From positions 1,488,001 through 1,552,000 of the forward strand of contig OZ241354.1 of NCBI GenBank assembly GCA_965199945.1: 64,000 bases of DNA, given 5' to 3'. The notes under the pieces were generated by a model. The model saw nothing but the letters and a program-made list of their open reading frames with translations. It was not told where the DNA came from and did not search any database. The stretch's first letter is position 1; each line of letters starts with the position of its first letter. Source of the DNA: VXYL01 sp965199945 (GTDB taxonomy: Bacteria > Pseudomonadota > Gammaproteobacteria > Pseudomonadales > Azotimanducaceae). The position numbers and the translations under genes are program-made. Positions 45,423 to 54,661 of the stretch are shown here, one piece after another.

Positions 45423-46943
45423 TCAACTCCCGCCGCGGCAAAGGCCAAGGCCGGTGAACCGCCCGGCGCCTAGGAGAACAGGGCCGCGCACGTCTTCCCC
45501 AAAGTCGATGACTGCATGCACCAGTTGCCGACTCGCGAGCGATTCCGGCACTTTCCAGCGAGTCCAAGGCGGCTCGCCCGCCAAAGGCCGAGCGGGCGGC
45601 ATGCCTTCGACGGCCGAATGCTTGCCTGCCTGAATCGACTCCGGGGCCGGTCGCGGCAACCCCGCGTTCTCGCAAGCCCTGGCGACAAGCCCGCGCACTT
45701 CTGCGTCGCCCCGGCCCTTCAGATGCCGTTCGAGCACGATTGGCGTCGCGCTGGCCCAGGTGCGCGACGGTTTCAGGTAGGGTTCCGGCGTGAGCGACCG
45801 TTTCAATCTTCCGTCCCTAGGCACGGGCGCCAGGCGCAGCGGCTCGTTCAGAGGCCGCCCTTGCAGCGTCAACACGCGCCTCGCCGTCTTCTGGTCGTAG
45901 GGCGCCACTTCCTCGAACGCCTTGCGAAAGCCTTCCATGTCGCCGAGCGTGCTGCCGCGGGGCGGGATCAACGCGAAGCCAAGGACGTGCCCGTCGGCAT
46001 GGGGATGGCCGGCAAATGCCAGCGGCGCAATCGCGAGATGCGCCTGCCGGGTCGGTGCGCCGCTCGGCGTATGGCCGGACACGACCTCGGGTATGGCACC
46101 TCCCATCCCTGCTCGCCGATAGCCGCTCATCAACGTGTTGCGCAGCACACGGCAGACGAGAGCAGTCGCGCGGACATCGGGAACCTGGCCTGCGACCACT
46201 TCCAAGGTCAGCCAGTCGTCGCCCAGCGGAACCGGCTCGGACTCTTCGGCGAAGACCGGGGCGCCGGGGCGAATCGCGGGACGAAGGGAGTTCGCGCGGT
46301 GGGCTTCCTCCAGTTCGCGCAGGCGCCCTGGATAGACGCTCCGACGCGCGGGACTAGCTGCGCCGAGGTGGGTCGCGTCGCTGGCCGACAGGAACCGGCA
46401 GCGAACCAGACTTGCCGAGTGGCCCAAATAGCCTAAGCAACGGGTGATCGCCTTCAACGCGTCGAACACGGCAGGTTCGGGTTCCACCGACCAAGCCATG
46501 GCCATGACTGGATGGTCCGGGCAGGCGGTGGGAAAGCGGCGTTCCTTTCTCTGCCTACTTTCGGGGAGCGTCGACAGCGCTTGCTTCCAGTTGCGCTCGT
46601 GGCCACCCTTGTCTGGCGGACGCTTGCCACGCGCCAGGAAATCCCGGTACCACCTTTGTTTATCGAGATCGTTGTGCGGGGTTTGGAAGTCGTTCGGCGG
46701 CACGAACACGTCCGGCGTTGTCCTGGCGGTGTGATCGCTCGCATGAACAGCGGGCGGCGGTTGGGCTTCCAGCCATTCCAGTGCCCGGCGCTCCTCCGAC
46801 CGTTCGCCGCCGGCCGCCCAGGCGGAGACCAGGGCGGAAAAAACTCTGTCTGGCTGCGGCGGCCAATCCGGCGCGTCGTCGCCGGGCTCGCGGGCGGCCC
46901 GGCAAACGCCGGTGAGGAACTCGATCTCAAGAACGAGGCTCAT
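45423..46943 (-). CDS. csb2: Csb2, Cas5-Cas6 fusion of type I-G CRISPR
   Basis: A 506-residue RAMP protein. The N-terminus MSLVLEIEFLTGVCRAAREP followed by PDWPPQPDRVFSALVSAWAA matches the GSU0054/Csb2 family. The C-terminus carries the Cas6-type glycine-rich loop GAGRFTGLGLCRGG. His residues that could act in crRNA cleavage are present (e.g. the AGHPHADGHVLGF segment), but the catalytic one is not certain. In I-G systems this subunit processes pre-crRNA and caps the 5' handle. The start overlaps csb1 by 17 bases. Confidence 0.85.
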   Translation of the reverse strand: MSLVLEIEFLTGVCRAAREPGDDAPDWPPQPDRVFSALVSAWAAGGERSEERRALEWLEAQPPPAVHASDHTARTTPDVFVPPNDFQTPHNDLDKQRWYRDFLARGKRPPDKGGHERNWKQALSTLPESRQRKERRFPTACPDHPVMAMAWSVEPEPAVFDALKAITRCLGYLGHSASLVRCRFLSASDATHLGAASPARRSVYPGRLRELEEAHRANSLRPAIRPGAPVFAEESEPVPLGDDWLTLEVVAGQVPDVRATALVCRVLRNTLMSGYRRAGMGGAIPEVVSGHTPSGAPTRQAHLAIAPLAFAGHPHADGHVLGFALIPPRGSTLGDMEGFRKAFEEVAPYDQKTARRVLTLQGRPLNEPLRLAPVPRDGRLKRSLTPEPYLKPSRTWASATPIVLERHLKGRGDAEVRGLVARACENAGLPRPAPESIQAGKHSAVEGMPPARPLAGEPPWTRWKVPESLASRQLVHAVIDFGEDVRGPVLLGAGRFTGLGLCRGGS

Positions 46944-48174
46944 TGTCCCCGCTCTCCCCGCCTTCGCCTTCCAGCGCCAAATGACGGCTGCGGCGGACGA
47001 TCTCCACCAGTTTGTCCTGCGGCTTGAGGACGAGCGACTTGAACCGGAATCCGGCCGCTTCGGCCTGCGCGTAGGCTTCGCGATAGAGTGCTCGCGCGCC
47101 CGCCCGGCCAAGGTCCACGGGTGCCGTAGACCCATCCGCATGCACCAGTTCGAGCGGTGCGGCGCCGTCGCAAACCAAGTCGCAGCGCGAGCGCAGCGCA
47201 TAGCCGCGCACGTCCTGTTCGGCCAGCGCCAAGAGGCCGAGCGACGCGATCAGCGCCCGCCCCGCGGCATCCCTGGCACCGTCGCCGAAACGCAGTCTCC
47301 TAAGCCCCGCCAGCGTGATCGTTGCCCTGTGTTCCACATGGTCACAGGTGACGCCCAGAGGTTCGACGGTGGGTGCGATGTTGCTGTGGTTGATCTCGGA
47401 AGGGCGAACTTTCTTGGTGCCCTTGCGGGTTTCCGTGCTCCAGTCCGAAGCGGAAGCGCCCTTGAAGACCTCGACCTTTCGAAGGATGCCCAGCGGGTCG
47501 ATCCTGCTCCTCGTGCGGCGGCCGGCGGTTCGAGGCTCTGGCTCGCCGTCACGTTGGTTGACAACGACTTCCTCGACCGGCGTGTCGACGCCCATGATTT
47601 CGGAGACCAGCGCACGCGGGAACTTGGCACCGAGACCGCCGCCTTCCCCTTGGCTGTGCCAGGCGCCGAACAGCAGAGCGCTGGGCGACAGCTCCAAGAG
47701 CGCAGTCGCGTCGGCAGGTTTGGCGGCCGCCAAGCGACGGCCCTCTTCGCTTTGCATAAATGGGCTGCCGTCAAGAAGACTGTCGCGGAGGATGGCGTCG
47801 TACACCCTGTGCGGCGCATCCAAGGACGTGATGCGCTCCAGCGGCTCCAGCCCGGCGCCCGCGAAATCCACCGTGACGAAAGGCAGCGGCACGGGTTCGT
47901 CCTCGCCTTCGGCAGCCGCTAGCAACACCTCTTCAAGCCGATTGGCTTGGCTCTGGACGCTGTCGAGCAGGACGCACCACACCTCGTCGCCATCTACCCG
48001 ACGCCGCTCGAACACATGGCGTGGCGGCGCGTTGCGGGGGCTGCCTTGTGGCGGCGGATAGGTGGGCGGAAAAATCTTGTCGCCCGGCCCTCCGATCGGC
48101 TGAAGCCGCCGCACGACGCGGAACGCGGCGTCCTCCCCAACGGCTTGCGCCAAGGTTTGCAGATCCATCGTCAT
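46927..48174 (-). CDS. csb1: Csb1, Cas7 backbone subunit of type I-G CRISPR
   Basis: A 415-residue RAMP-superfamily protein of the GSU0053/Csb1 (Cas7) family. Recognisable segments are GDKIFPPTYPPP, VLLDSVQSQANRLEEVLL, APHRVYDAILRDSLLDGSPF, LFGAWHSQGEGGGLGAKFPR and SEINHSNIAPTVE. Cas7 polymerises along the crRNA spacer. It is the first gene of the cas operon, with a CAGGAGAG ribosome-binding site before ATG 48174. The C-terminus is acidic and overlaps csb2. Confidence 0.87.
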   Translation of the reverse strand: MTMDLQTLAQAVGEDAAFRVVRRLQPIGGPGDKIFPPTYPPPQGSPRNAPPRHVFERRRVDGDEVWCVLLDSVQSQANRLEEVLLAAAEGEDEPVPLPFVTVDFAGAGLEPLERITSLDAPHRVYDAILRDSLLDGSPFMQSEEGRRLAAAKPADATALLELSPSALLFGAWHSQGEGGGLGAKFPRALVSEIMGVDTPVEEVVVNQRDGEPEPRTAGRRTRSRIDPLGILRKVEVFKGASASDWSTETRKGTKKVRPSEINHSNIAPTVEPLGVTCDHVEHRATITLAGLRRLRFGDGARDAAGRALIASLGLLALAEQDVRGYALRSRCDLVCDGAAPLELVHADGSTAPVDLGRAGARALYREAYAQAEAAGFRFKSLVLKPQDKLVEIVRRSRHLALEGEGGESGDNEPRS

Positions 48175-48381
48175 GGTTCGTCTCTCCTGTCGATTGCTCG
48201 CTCGGCGGAGTTGCGCCGAGCGAGAGTTGGACTTGCCGGATTTCCGTGCGCTCAGTATGCATGGCCTCCGGGCCGCAAGGCCCGGCTTCAATCCCCTGTC
48301 AATCGGCAAGCTACGAGGCACGACAGTGCCCGACGGTCTTCGTCTTCAGCGCGCTCGCGCATCGTGCCGCGGCAGGCGGTG
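48175..48381. promoter_or_regulatory. Divergent control region of the cas operon, with an 11-bp hairpin and a repeat-like element
   Basis: CTCGCTCGGCG at 48197-48207 pairs perfectly with 48214-48224 around a 6-base loop, 23 bases upstream of csb1 on its strand: an operator or 5' leader structure. At 48269-48292 a CGGGCC/GGCCCG stem is followed by GCTTCAAT, resembling the stem plus CTTCAT of the CRISPR repeat; it could be a decayed repeat. No clear cas promoter was found. Confidence 0.45.
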
Positions 48382-48387
48382 TATAGT
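48382..48387 (+). promoter_or_regulatory. -10 hexamer TATAGT for the ATPase gene
   Basis: TATAGT lies 6 bases before ATG 48394, implying a leaderless transcript, as for the paralogue at the left end of the window. No strong -35 is seen. Confidence 0.5.
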
Positions 48388-48393
48388 CGAAGC

Positions 48394-49575
48394 ATGGCCC
48401 GCGAGCGTCCAAGACTCCCCGGCCCGCGCCAGCCGCCCCTCTACTTCGCCGGTCGGACGGCAGAGATCGACTCTCTGCGCGAGGCGCTGGCCATGCTGTG
48501 CGCCAGCGGCGACGCAAGCAACGGCATCGAACTGTTCACAGGCGTGCCCGGCGCCGGCAAGACGCAGTTGGCGAACGAGTACGCCAGGCGCGTGGCCGGC
48601 GAGCGGCACTCTGGCCGCACGGTGCATGTCGTGGACCTCGACACCCATCTGCTCACGGACGAGGTCGGGGTGTTTCTGACCCTCGCCAAGGCGCTCGGCG
48701 AAGCGGCGATTGGCAAGGCTGTTACCGGCTTGGACACGAAGACCACGGGCCGCACCTTCGGCGTTGCCGGCGTTCAAGCCGGCGCCACCGTGAGCCACGG
48801 ACGCCGCACCGGGACGTTGCCCGAGCTGTTGAGCGATTCGCTGGATGCGGGAATGTGGCGCGGCAAGGCGCTGGTGGTCGTGATCGACGAGCTGCAAAGC
48901 GTGGAACCGGCGGGCATGGCGGCGTTGCGCGTGCTGCACCGAGGCGCGCACGGCTGCCCCATCCAGCTCATCGGCTTCGGCCTGCAGCACACGCCGGCGG
49001 TGCTGGCCGCGCCCGGCGACGGCGTCGCCGGCATTTCAAGGGTGGCGAAGAAGACGGCGCTCGGGCCGCTCGACGCCGCCGAGTCATGCGATGCGGTGGC
49101 GGGCAATCTGCAAGCGCTAGGGCACGGCTCGGTTCCGCCTGCGAGCGTGCAGCGCCTCGCCGAGGCGTCCTTCGGATTCCCGCGGCATGTGCACGGCTAT
49201 CTCGAAGGCGCCGACGTCGCCATGGCCGCACATGGGCATTTGGAAGGCCAAGCGCTGGCCGCGGCGCTTTCCCACGGCGACGAGAAGCGCACCGAGCACT
49301 ACAACGAACGGCTGCAAGCGGCCAAGGGCCATCAATCGATGCTCGCGCTGGCCGCCGCCATGGAACGCCTGGGCCGGCGCAAGCTGGCACGGGACGAGGC
49401 GCTCGCAGCGCTCAAGGACGACGGGCGCGATCCAGCCGGTCTCGATGCCGCCGTGGCGCACGGGGTGCTTGCGGCGGACGAGAACGACGATCTCTCCTTT
49501 GGCATCCCGTCCTTCCATCGCCACATGGTCTCAAGGCTCGAGGCCAGAGGGCGCGGCTGCGCGCCAAAGCGTTGA
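48394..49575 (+). CDS. P-loop ATPase, STAND/AAA-like, paralogue of the 290-1480 gene
   Basis: A 393-residue protein. Walker A GVPGAGKTQLANEYARR lies at about residues 50-57 and Walker B at ALVVVIDELQSVEP; LHRGAHGCPIQLIGFGLQHT and SFGFPRHVHGYLEGADVAMA are shared with the paralogue. The C-terminal 100 residues are helical and may bind a partner or DNA. The function is unknown. It diverges from the cas operon and overlaps the convergent glycosyltransferase gene by 45 bases at the 3' end. Duplication next to both nuclease-like and CRISPR genes suggests an accessory or defence setting, by context only. Confidence 0.75.
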   Translation: MARERPRLPGPRQPPLYFAGRTAEIDSLREALAMLCASGDASNGIELFTGVPGAGKTQLANEYARRVAGERHSGRTVHVVDLDTHLLTDEVGVFLTLAKALGEAAIGKAVTGLDTKTTGRTFGVAGVQAGATVSHGRRTGTLPELLSDSLDAGMWRGKALVVVIDELQSVEPAGMAALRVLHRGAHGCPIQLIGFGLQHTPAVLAAPGDGVAGISRVAKKTALGPLDAAESCDAVAGNLQALGHGSVPPASVQRLAEASFGFPRHVHGYLEGADVAMAAHGHLEGQALAAALSHGDEKRTEHYNERLQAAKGHQSMLALAAAMERLGRRKLARDEALAALKDDGRDPAGLDAAVAHGVLAADENDDLSFGIPSFHRHMVSRLEARGRGCAPKR

Positions 49576-50037
49576 GCCGTCGCGCAGCCGAAGCAGCGGC
49601 GCTCTGCCCTCCAGCGCAGCATTGCAAATGGCGTGGGTGGCACTGGTCGCGCTGGAACCGAGCCGCGTCAGCACGTCGTGGTTGCGAAAGAGGTAGGCCG
49701 ACAGTCTGTCTCGGTCGACATCCGCGCAAAAGCCGACGCTCCGCCCCGGCGCGATTGCTCGCGCCACCGCCGCGGCGTCGTCCATGTACTGGCGATGGCG
49801 CGACACGTCACCGAAACGGACGACGGCGACAGCGATCGCCAAACAGAGCAGCGCGGCCGCAAGCGGACGCAAAGGCCAGCGCGGCATCGGCAGCGGCGCG
49901 GCGTGCGCGACAGCCAGCGCCAAGAACGGCATCGCGGGAAGCAGATAGTGTTCGAACTGCCGGGCGCTGACCATCAACGGCAGCAGGCCGGCGCAGGCGA
50001 CTACCAGCCACGGCAGCGCGGCTTTCAGCTTGCTCAC
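49531..50037 (-). CDS. GT39/ArnT-like glycosyltransferase, C-terminal part (separate frame)
   Basis: 168 codons from GTG 50037, which overlaps the previous stop as GTGA. It reads MSKLKAALPWLVVACAGLLP, then QFEHYLLPAMPFLALAVAHA and further membrane segments, the usual C-terminal half of PMT/ArnT-like lipid-linked sugar transferases. It lacks the catalytic N-terminal loop, so it is useful only with the 50034-50945 product or as part of a frameshifted single gene. The end runs 45 bases into the convergent ATPase gene. Confidence 0.65.
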   Translation of the reverse strand: MSKLKAALPWLVVACAGLLPLMVSARQFEHYLLPAMPFLALAVAHAAPLPMPRWPLRPLAAALLCLAIAVAVVRFGDVSRHRQYMDDAAAVARAIAPGRSVGFCADVDRDRLSAYLFRNHDVLTRLGSSATSATHAICNAALEGRAPLLRLRDGSTLWRAAAPSGLEP

Positions 50038-50945
50038 GACACCGTTTCGGCCGCCGCGCACCACGAGCCACAGGCAACGCAGCCCAACGCCGCAGCGATG
50101 CCGACGTGCAGCGCGATCTGCCCAAACTGCCACATCCGGCCATGCATGGCTGGTCTGCTGCCGTCGATGCTGGCGACGACGTTCCCGGAGAGGTATGCGC
50201 GAGCCCAATCGAGCGCGTCCGACGAAGTGGCCAGAGGAATCGCGACCATTGCGACAACCACCCCGGCGCCGACCGCCCAAGTTGCACCGGCGCGCAGCCA
50301 AGTCTTGCTTTCCGCAAGCGGCTCTTTGCAGAGCACGAAGACTGGACACGCCACAAGCGGGAACAGCGCCACCGACCCCTTGATCCAGAAGCCTGCCCCC
50401 ACCATGAGCCCCGCCACGGCAGCTGCCGTCGCCGCCCGCCGCAGGCTCGGCGCAGCCGCGGCACGATAGGCAGCCGCTACGGCTGCGATCATCGCCAGCG
50501 CCAGCGGGCCTTCCAAATAGTGGTTGGAGAGAACATCGATCGTGCTCGGCAGCGCGAAGAAGATGAAGAGCGCCCAAGCGGCGTTGACTCCCGTGGCGCG
50601 CGCCAAGGCGGCCAGAGCCACGGCAACCGCCAGCATCCAGCCGAGCGAGAGCGCCTTCTCCACCCAAAAGGCATCGCCCAGCCAGCGGAAGGCCAGGCCA
50701 GTGAGGAAGAGAACGCCCGGCGGGTGGTCGACGAAGAGGCCTGGCTGATCTTCGCCGGTCGTCTCGTAGTACGGGAGGCGCCAGAAGCCGCCATGCCCAT
50801 CGGCCAGCAACTTGCCGATGTTGGCATACGCGATGCCGTCCAGGTCCATTCCGCGAGTGGCGAAGTCGGAAGCGGAATAGAGGAGCACGGCGCAGAGGAC
50901 GGCAAGCGCCGCACCGCGGGCCGGCTCGCGAAACCAGCGACTCAT
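50034..50945 (-). CDS. GT39/ArnT-like membrane glycosyltransferase, N-terminal part
   Basis: 303 residues with about seven membrane segments. The first periplasmic loop carries the conserved acidic motif (DLDGIAYANIGKLLADGHGG...DHPPGVLFLTGLAFRWLGD), which holds the catalytic Asp and DHPP motif of the GT39/PMT_2 superfamily. These enzymes move sugars from polyprenyl phosphate to lipids or proteins. The frame stops where the family usually continues, and the rest is in the next frame (49531-50037). ATG 50945 is chosen over an upstream in-frame ATG at 51005, which adds a Pro/Arg leader. Confidence 0.75.
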   Translation of the reverse strand: MSRWFREPARGAALAVLCAVLLYSASDFATRGMDLDGIAYANIGKLLADGHGGFWRLPYYETTGEDQPGLFVDHPPGVLFLTGLAFRWLGDAFWVEKALSLGWMLAVAVALAALARATGVNAAWALFIFFALPSTIDVLSNHYLEGPLALAMIAAVAAAYRAAAAPSLRRAATAAAVAGLMVGAGFWIKGSVALFPLVACPVFVLCKEPLAESKTWLRAGATWAVGAGVVVAMVAIPLATSSDALDWARAYLSGNVVASIDGSRPAMHGRMWQFGQIALHVGIAAALGCVACGSWCAAAETVS

Positions 50946-51098
50946 CCTCGAACTGTTGTCGGCATGTCGGCGTCTGCGAGGTGGCACAGGCGGCTCTTCC
51001 GTCACCGAGGAGGAAGTGGGGCATCACCTATCGGGTGTGCGACCATGATCGTACTCGACGCACCCAAGTTCGGTGGCAAGCAACAGCCACAGCCGCGA

Positions 51099-51320
51099 TC
51101 ATGCTGGCCCCCGCAGCTTGCCGACCAATTCATCGGTTGACCGGCCCCTGCCGAGCGAGCCGAAAACCGCCTCCACCGGGCCCTGCGGTGGCAGTTTGGC
51201 TGCGACCAGTCTCCCACCGTCTACCTCGAAGTCCAGAATCGTCCCCGGCACAAGCCCGAGCTTCCTGCGAAGGGTTTTCGGAATAGTGACCTGACCACGT
51301 TCCGCGACTTTCGCCTTCAT
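51099..51320 (-). CDS. AbrB/MazE/SpoVT-family antitoxin-like protein
   Basis: A 73-residue swapped-hairpin DNA-binding protein: MKAKVAERGQVTIPKTLRRK, then LGLVPGTILDFEVDGGRLVA, the AbrB signature. Such proteins usually precede a VapC/PIN toxin gene. None is evident on this strand: downstream (minus strand) the frame from 51095 ends quickly, so this appears to be an orphan antitoxin. ATG 51320 is chosen; GTG 51326 is possible. Confidence 0.8.
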   Translation of the reverse strand: MKAKVAERGQVTIPKTLRRKLGLVPGTILDFEVDGGRLVAAKLPPQGPVEAVFGSLGRGRSTDELVGKLRGPA

Positions 51321-51424
51321 TCGCACACCTTAAGCCAGAACATGGATATGGCACCCTACATGAAGAGTGTGCAAATCTCCGGCTGGCGACTTCGTTCGCT
51401 TCGTTTGTGGGTTTGTCGCGGTCG

Positions 51425-51453
51425 TTGACGCCATCCGATGGACTGCATACGCT
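51425..51453 (+). promoter_or_regulatory. Sigma-70-type promoter of gltA
   Basis: TTGACG (51425-51430) and TACGCT (51448-51453) are spaced by 17 bases. The predicted start is about 25 bases before the gltA ATG, with a purine-rich ribosome-binding site (GGGGAAGGGGG) between. Confidence 0.55.
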
Positions 51454-51485
51454 CGCTTTGCGGTTCTAGGGGAAGGGGGCGCCGG

Positions 51486-52778
<1,293 letters not shown>

Positions 52779-52794
52779 ACCGAGCCGACGCGCG

Positions 52795-54561
52795 CTAGGC
52801 GACGCCGCGTTCGTCCTCGACTCGCCGATAGGCGGCGGGCAGGGGCGCACCCGTCGCCAAGGAACGCTTCAGCTCCCGCGCGTGGCGGCACATGCCGCGA
52901 TAGGCGAAGCCCTTGCAGTCGCAGGCGATGTCGGCGCCGTCCACTTCCAAGCGGTAGCTCTGCGCCGGATTCGACGCGCTTCCGATGGCGTAGACGACGC
53001 GCCGCGGGGCGGCCAGCACCGCCGCCAGGGCGCGGATGGCGCTTTCGGAGACCGGCGCGAGTTCGCGGCGGGCACGCTCGCTTAGGCGCGGCGCGTTCTC
53101 CCGCAGGTAGCGCTCGCCAACGCTGCGCAGCCACGCCTCGGCCGCTTCGGCTTCCAGTTCGCCAGCGGACACGGCGCGCTCCCCCAAGTACGCGGCCATG
53201 CGCCGGAGTTCCTGCAGCACGTCGCCTTGCACGGCGGCGCCAAGCGCCCGCCCTTCAACGACGTCGTCGACAAGCTGCGCCTTGGTCTCGAGAACGCCGC
53301 GCACGAACTCTTCCAAGGTCTTGCGCGCCACCATGTAGGTGACATTCACCGTGCCCGCCTGGCCGATGCGGTGGGCACGGTCCTCGGCCTGCCAGTGGTT
53401 GGCCGGCACCCAGTCGAGGTCGTTGAACACCACTTGGCTGGCAGCGGTGAGGTTGATGCCGACGCCGGCGGCGTGGATCTGGCCGACGAAGACGCGCACC
53501 GCCTCGTCGTTCTGGAAGCGGTCCACCAGCGCCTGGCGCTTCGCCGTCGGCACTTCGCCGGTCACCGTCACGCACAGATCGCCGAGGGCGCGTGCGAAAC
53601 GGCGCGTGGCATGGGTGAAGCAGGAGAAAAGAATCACCTTCTCGCCCTGCTCGACGGCGCCGCGCACGAAGTCCAGCGTCTGCGGCACCTTGGCCACCGC
53701 CAAACGGCGACGCGCGCCCGAGAACATGGCGATGCCGAGCCGGCCGCCCCGCTCGGTGCGCTCCTCGTCGAGGAATCGCGCCACGGCGCGATGCAGCTGG
53801 TCGCGCACCTCGTCGTCGACGTCCACGTCGATCCAGGCCCGCTGCTTCGGCGGCAAGTCCAGCACGTCGTCCTTCCGCCGCCGCAGCATGATGCCCTGCA
53901 GCTGCACCGACAGCTCCTGGGCGTTGCTGACGCCGCCTGTCATCCAGTGGCCGTAGTCGTTCTTGCGCCCGTCGCAGTAGCGTTTGGCAAAGGCGAGAAA
54001 ACTGCGCCCGAGGGAGTGCCCGACCAGCTGCAGCAGCGGGAACAGGTCGCGCGGCCGATTGGTGAGCGGCGTGCCGGTGAGCACGTGTACCGCAGGGTCC
54101 GCTGCCGCTTCGTCGATCAGACGCCGCGAGTAGATGCTGCGCTGGGAGCGGTGGTTCTTGATGTAGTGGCCCTCGTCGAACACCAGCCCGCGGAAGCGCT
54201 GGCCGGCCAGGGCCTCGAAGTGGCGCTTCAGCAGGTCGTAGTTGACAATCAGCCAGCCTTCGAAGCCAGCGCTTGGCGGCGGCGACGGGCCGACGACGCG
54301 CACCTCGGCGCCGTCCAGGGCAAGCGCGATCTCGCGCGCCCAGTTGTGCTTGACGGAAGCGGGGCAGACCACCAGATACGGGCCGCTCGGCACGGCCGTG
54401 GACATGGCGATCACGGACTGCCGCGTCTTGCCGAGCCCCATGTCGTCGGCGAGGATCGAGCGCCGCCGGCCAAGCAGGAAGGCGACGCCTTCCACTTGGT
54501 GCGGATACAGGCCCGCGGCGATCCGCTTGGCTTCGGCCAAGCGGGCCGCATCGGACTTCAC
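52795..54561 (-). CDS. SNF2-family helicase with C-terminal SWIM zinc finger
   Basis: A protein of about 588 residues. Helicase lobe 1: YPHQVEGVAFLLGRRRSILA, DDMGLGKT, VVCPASVKHNW, and a DEGHYIKN box in place of the usual DEAH/DEGH. Lobe 2: VILFSCFTHATRRF, GVGINLTAASQVVFNDLDWV and QAEDRAHRIGQ. A SWIM finger (CDCKGFAYRGMCRH) ends the protein. SNF2-SWIM proteins remodel nucleic-acid-protein complexes; the bacterial role is unknown. GTG 54561 (MKSDAARLAEAKRIAAGLY) fits the family start; GTG 54627 adds 22 Pro/Ala-rich residues. It begins about 100 bases after the TonB receptor stop. Confidence 0.83.
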   Translation of the reverse strand: MKSDAARLAEAKRIAAGLYPHQVEGVAFLLGRRRSILADDMGLGKTRQSVIAMSTAVPSGPYLVVCPASVKHNWAREIALALDGAEVRVVGPSPPPSAGFEGWLIVNYDLLKRHFEALAGQRFRGLVFDEGHYIKNHRSQRSIYSRRLIDEAAADPAVHVLTGTPLTNRPRDLFPLLQLVGHSLGRSFLAFAKRYCDGRKNDYGHWMTGGVSNAQELSVQLQGIMLRRRKDDVLDLPPKQRAWIDVDVDDEVRDQLHRAVARFLDEERTERGGRLGIAMFSGARRRLAVAKVPQTLDFVRGAVEQGEKVILFSCFTHATRRFARALGDLCVTVTGEVPTAKRQALVDRFQNDEAVRVFVGQIHAAGVGINLTAASQVVFNDLDWVPANHWQAEDRAHRIGQAGTVNVTYMVARKTLEEFVRGVLETKAQLVDDVVEGRALGAAVQGDVLQELRRMAAYLGERAVSAGELEAEAAEAWLRSVGERYLRENAPRLSERARRELAPVSESAIRALAAVLAAPRRVVYAIGSASNPAQSYRLEVDGADIACDCKGFAYRGMCRHARELKRSLATGAPLPAAYRRVEDERGVA

Positions 54562-54661
54562 GGCTGGGGCGCGCTGGCCGGCTCTGGCCGGCGGCAGCGG
54601 CTCGGGCGGAAGACCGGCCGCGGCCACCGTCGTTGCTCTCGGGTGGCCGCTGCCGAGGCGC

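Noticed and set aside
51045..51140. MIVLDAPKFGG reading as a VapC toxin start
   Set aside because: No further PIN-domain residues follow, and it is on the opposite strand to the AbrB gene.
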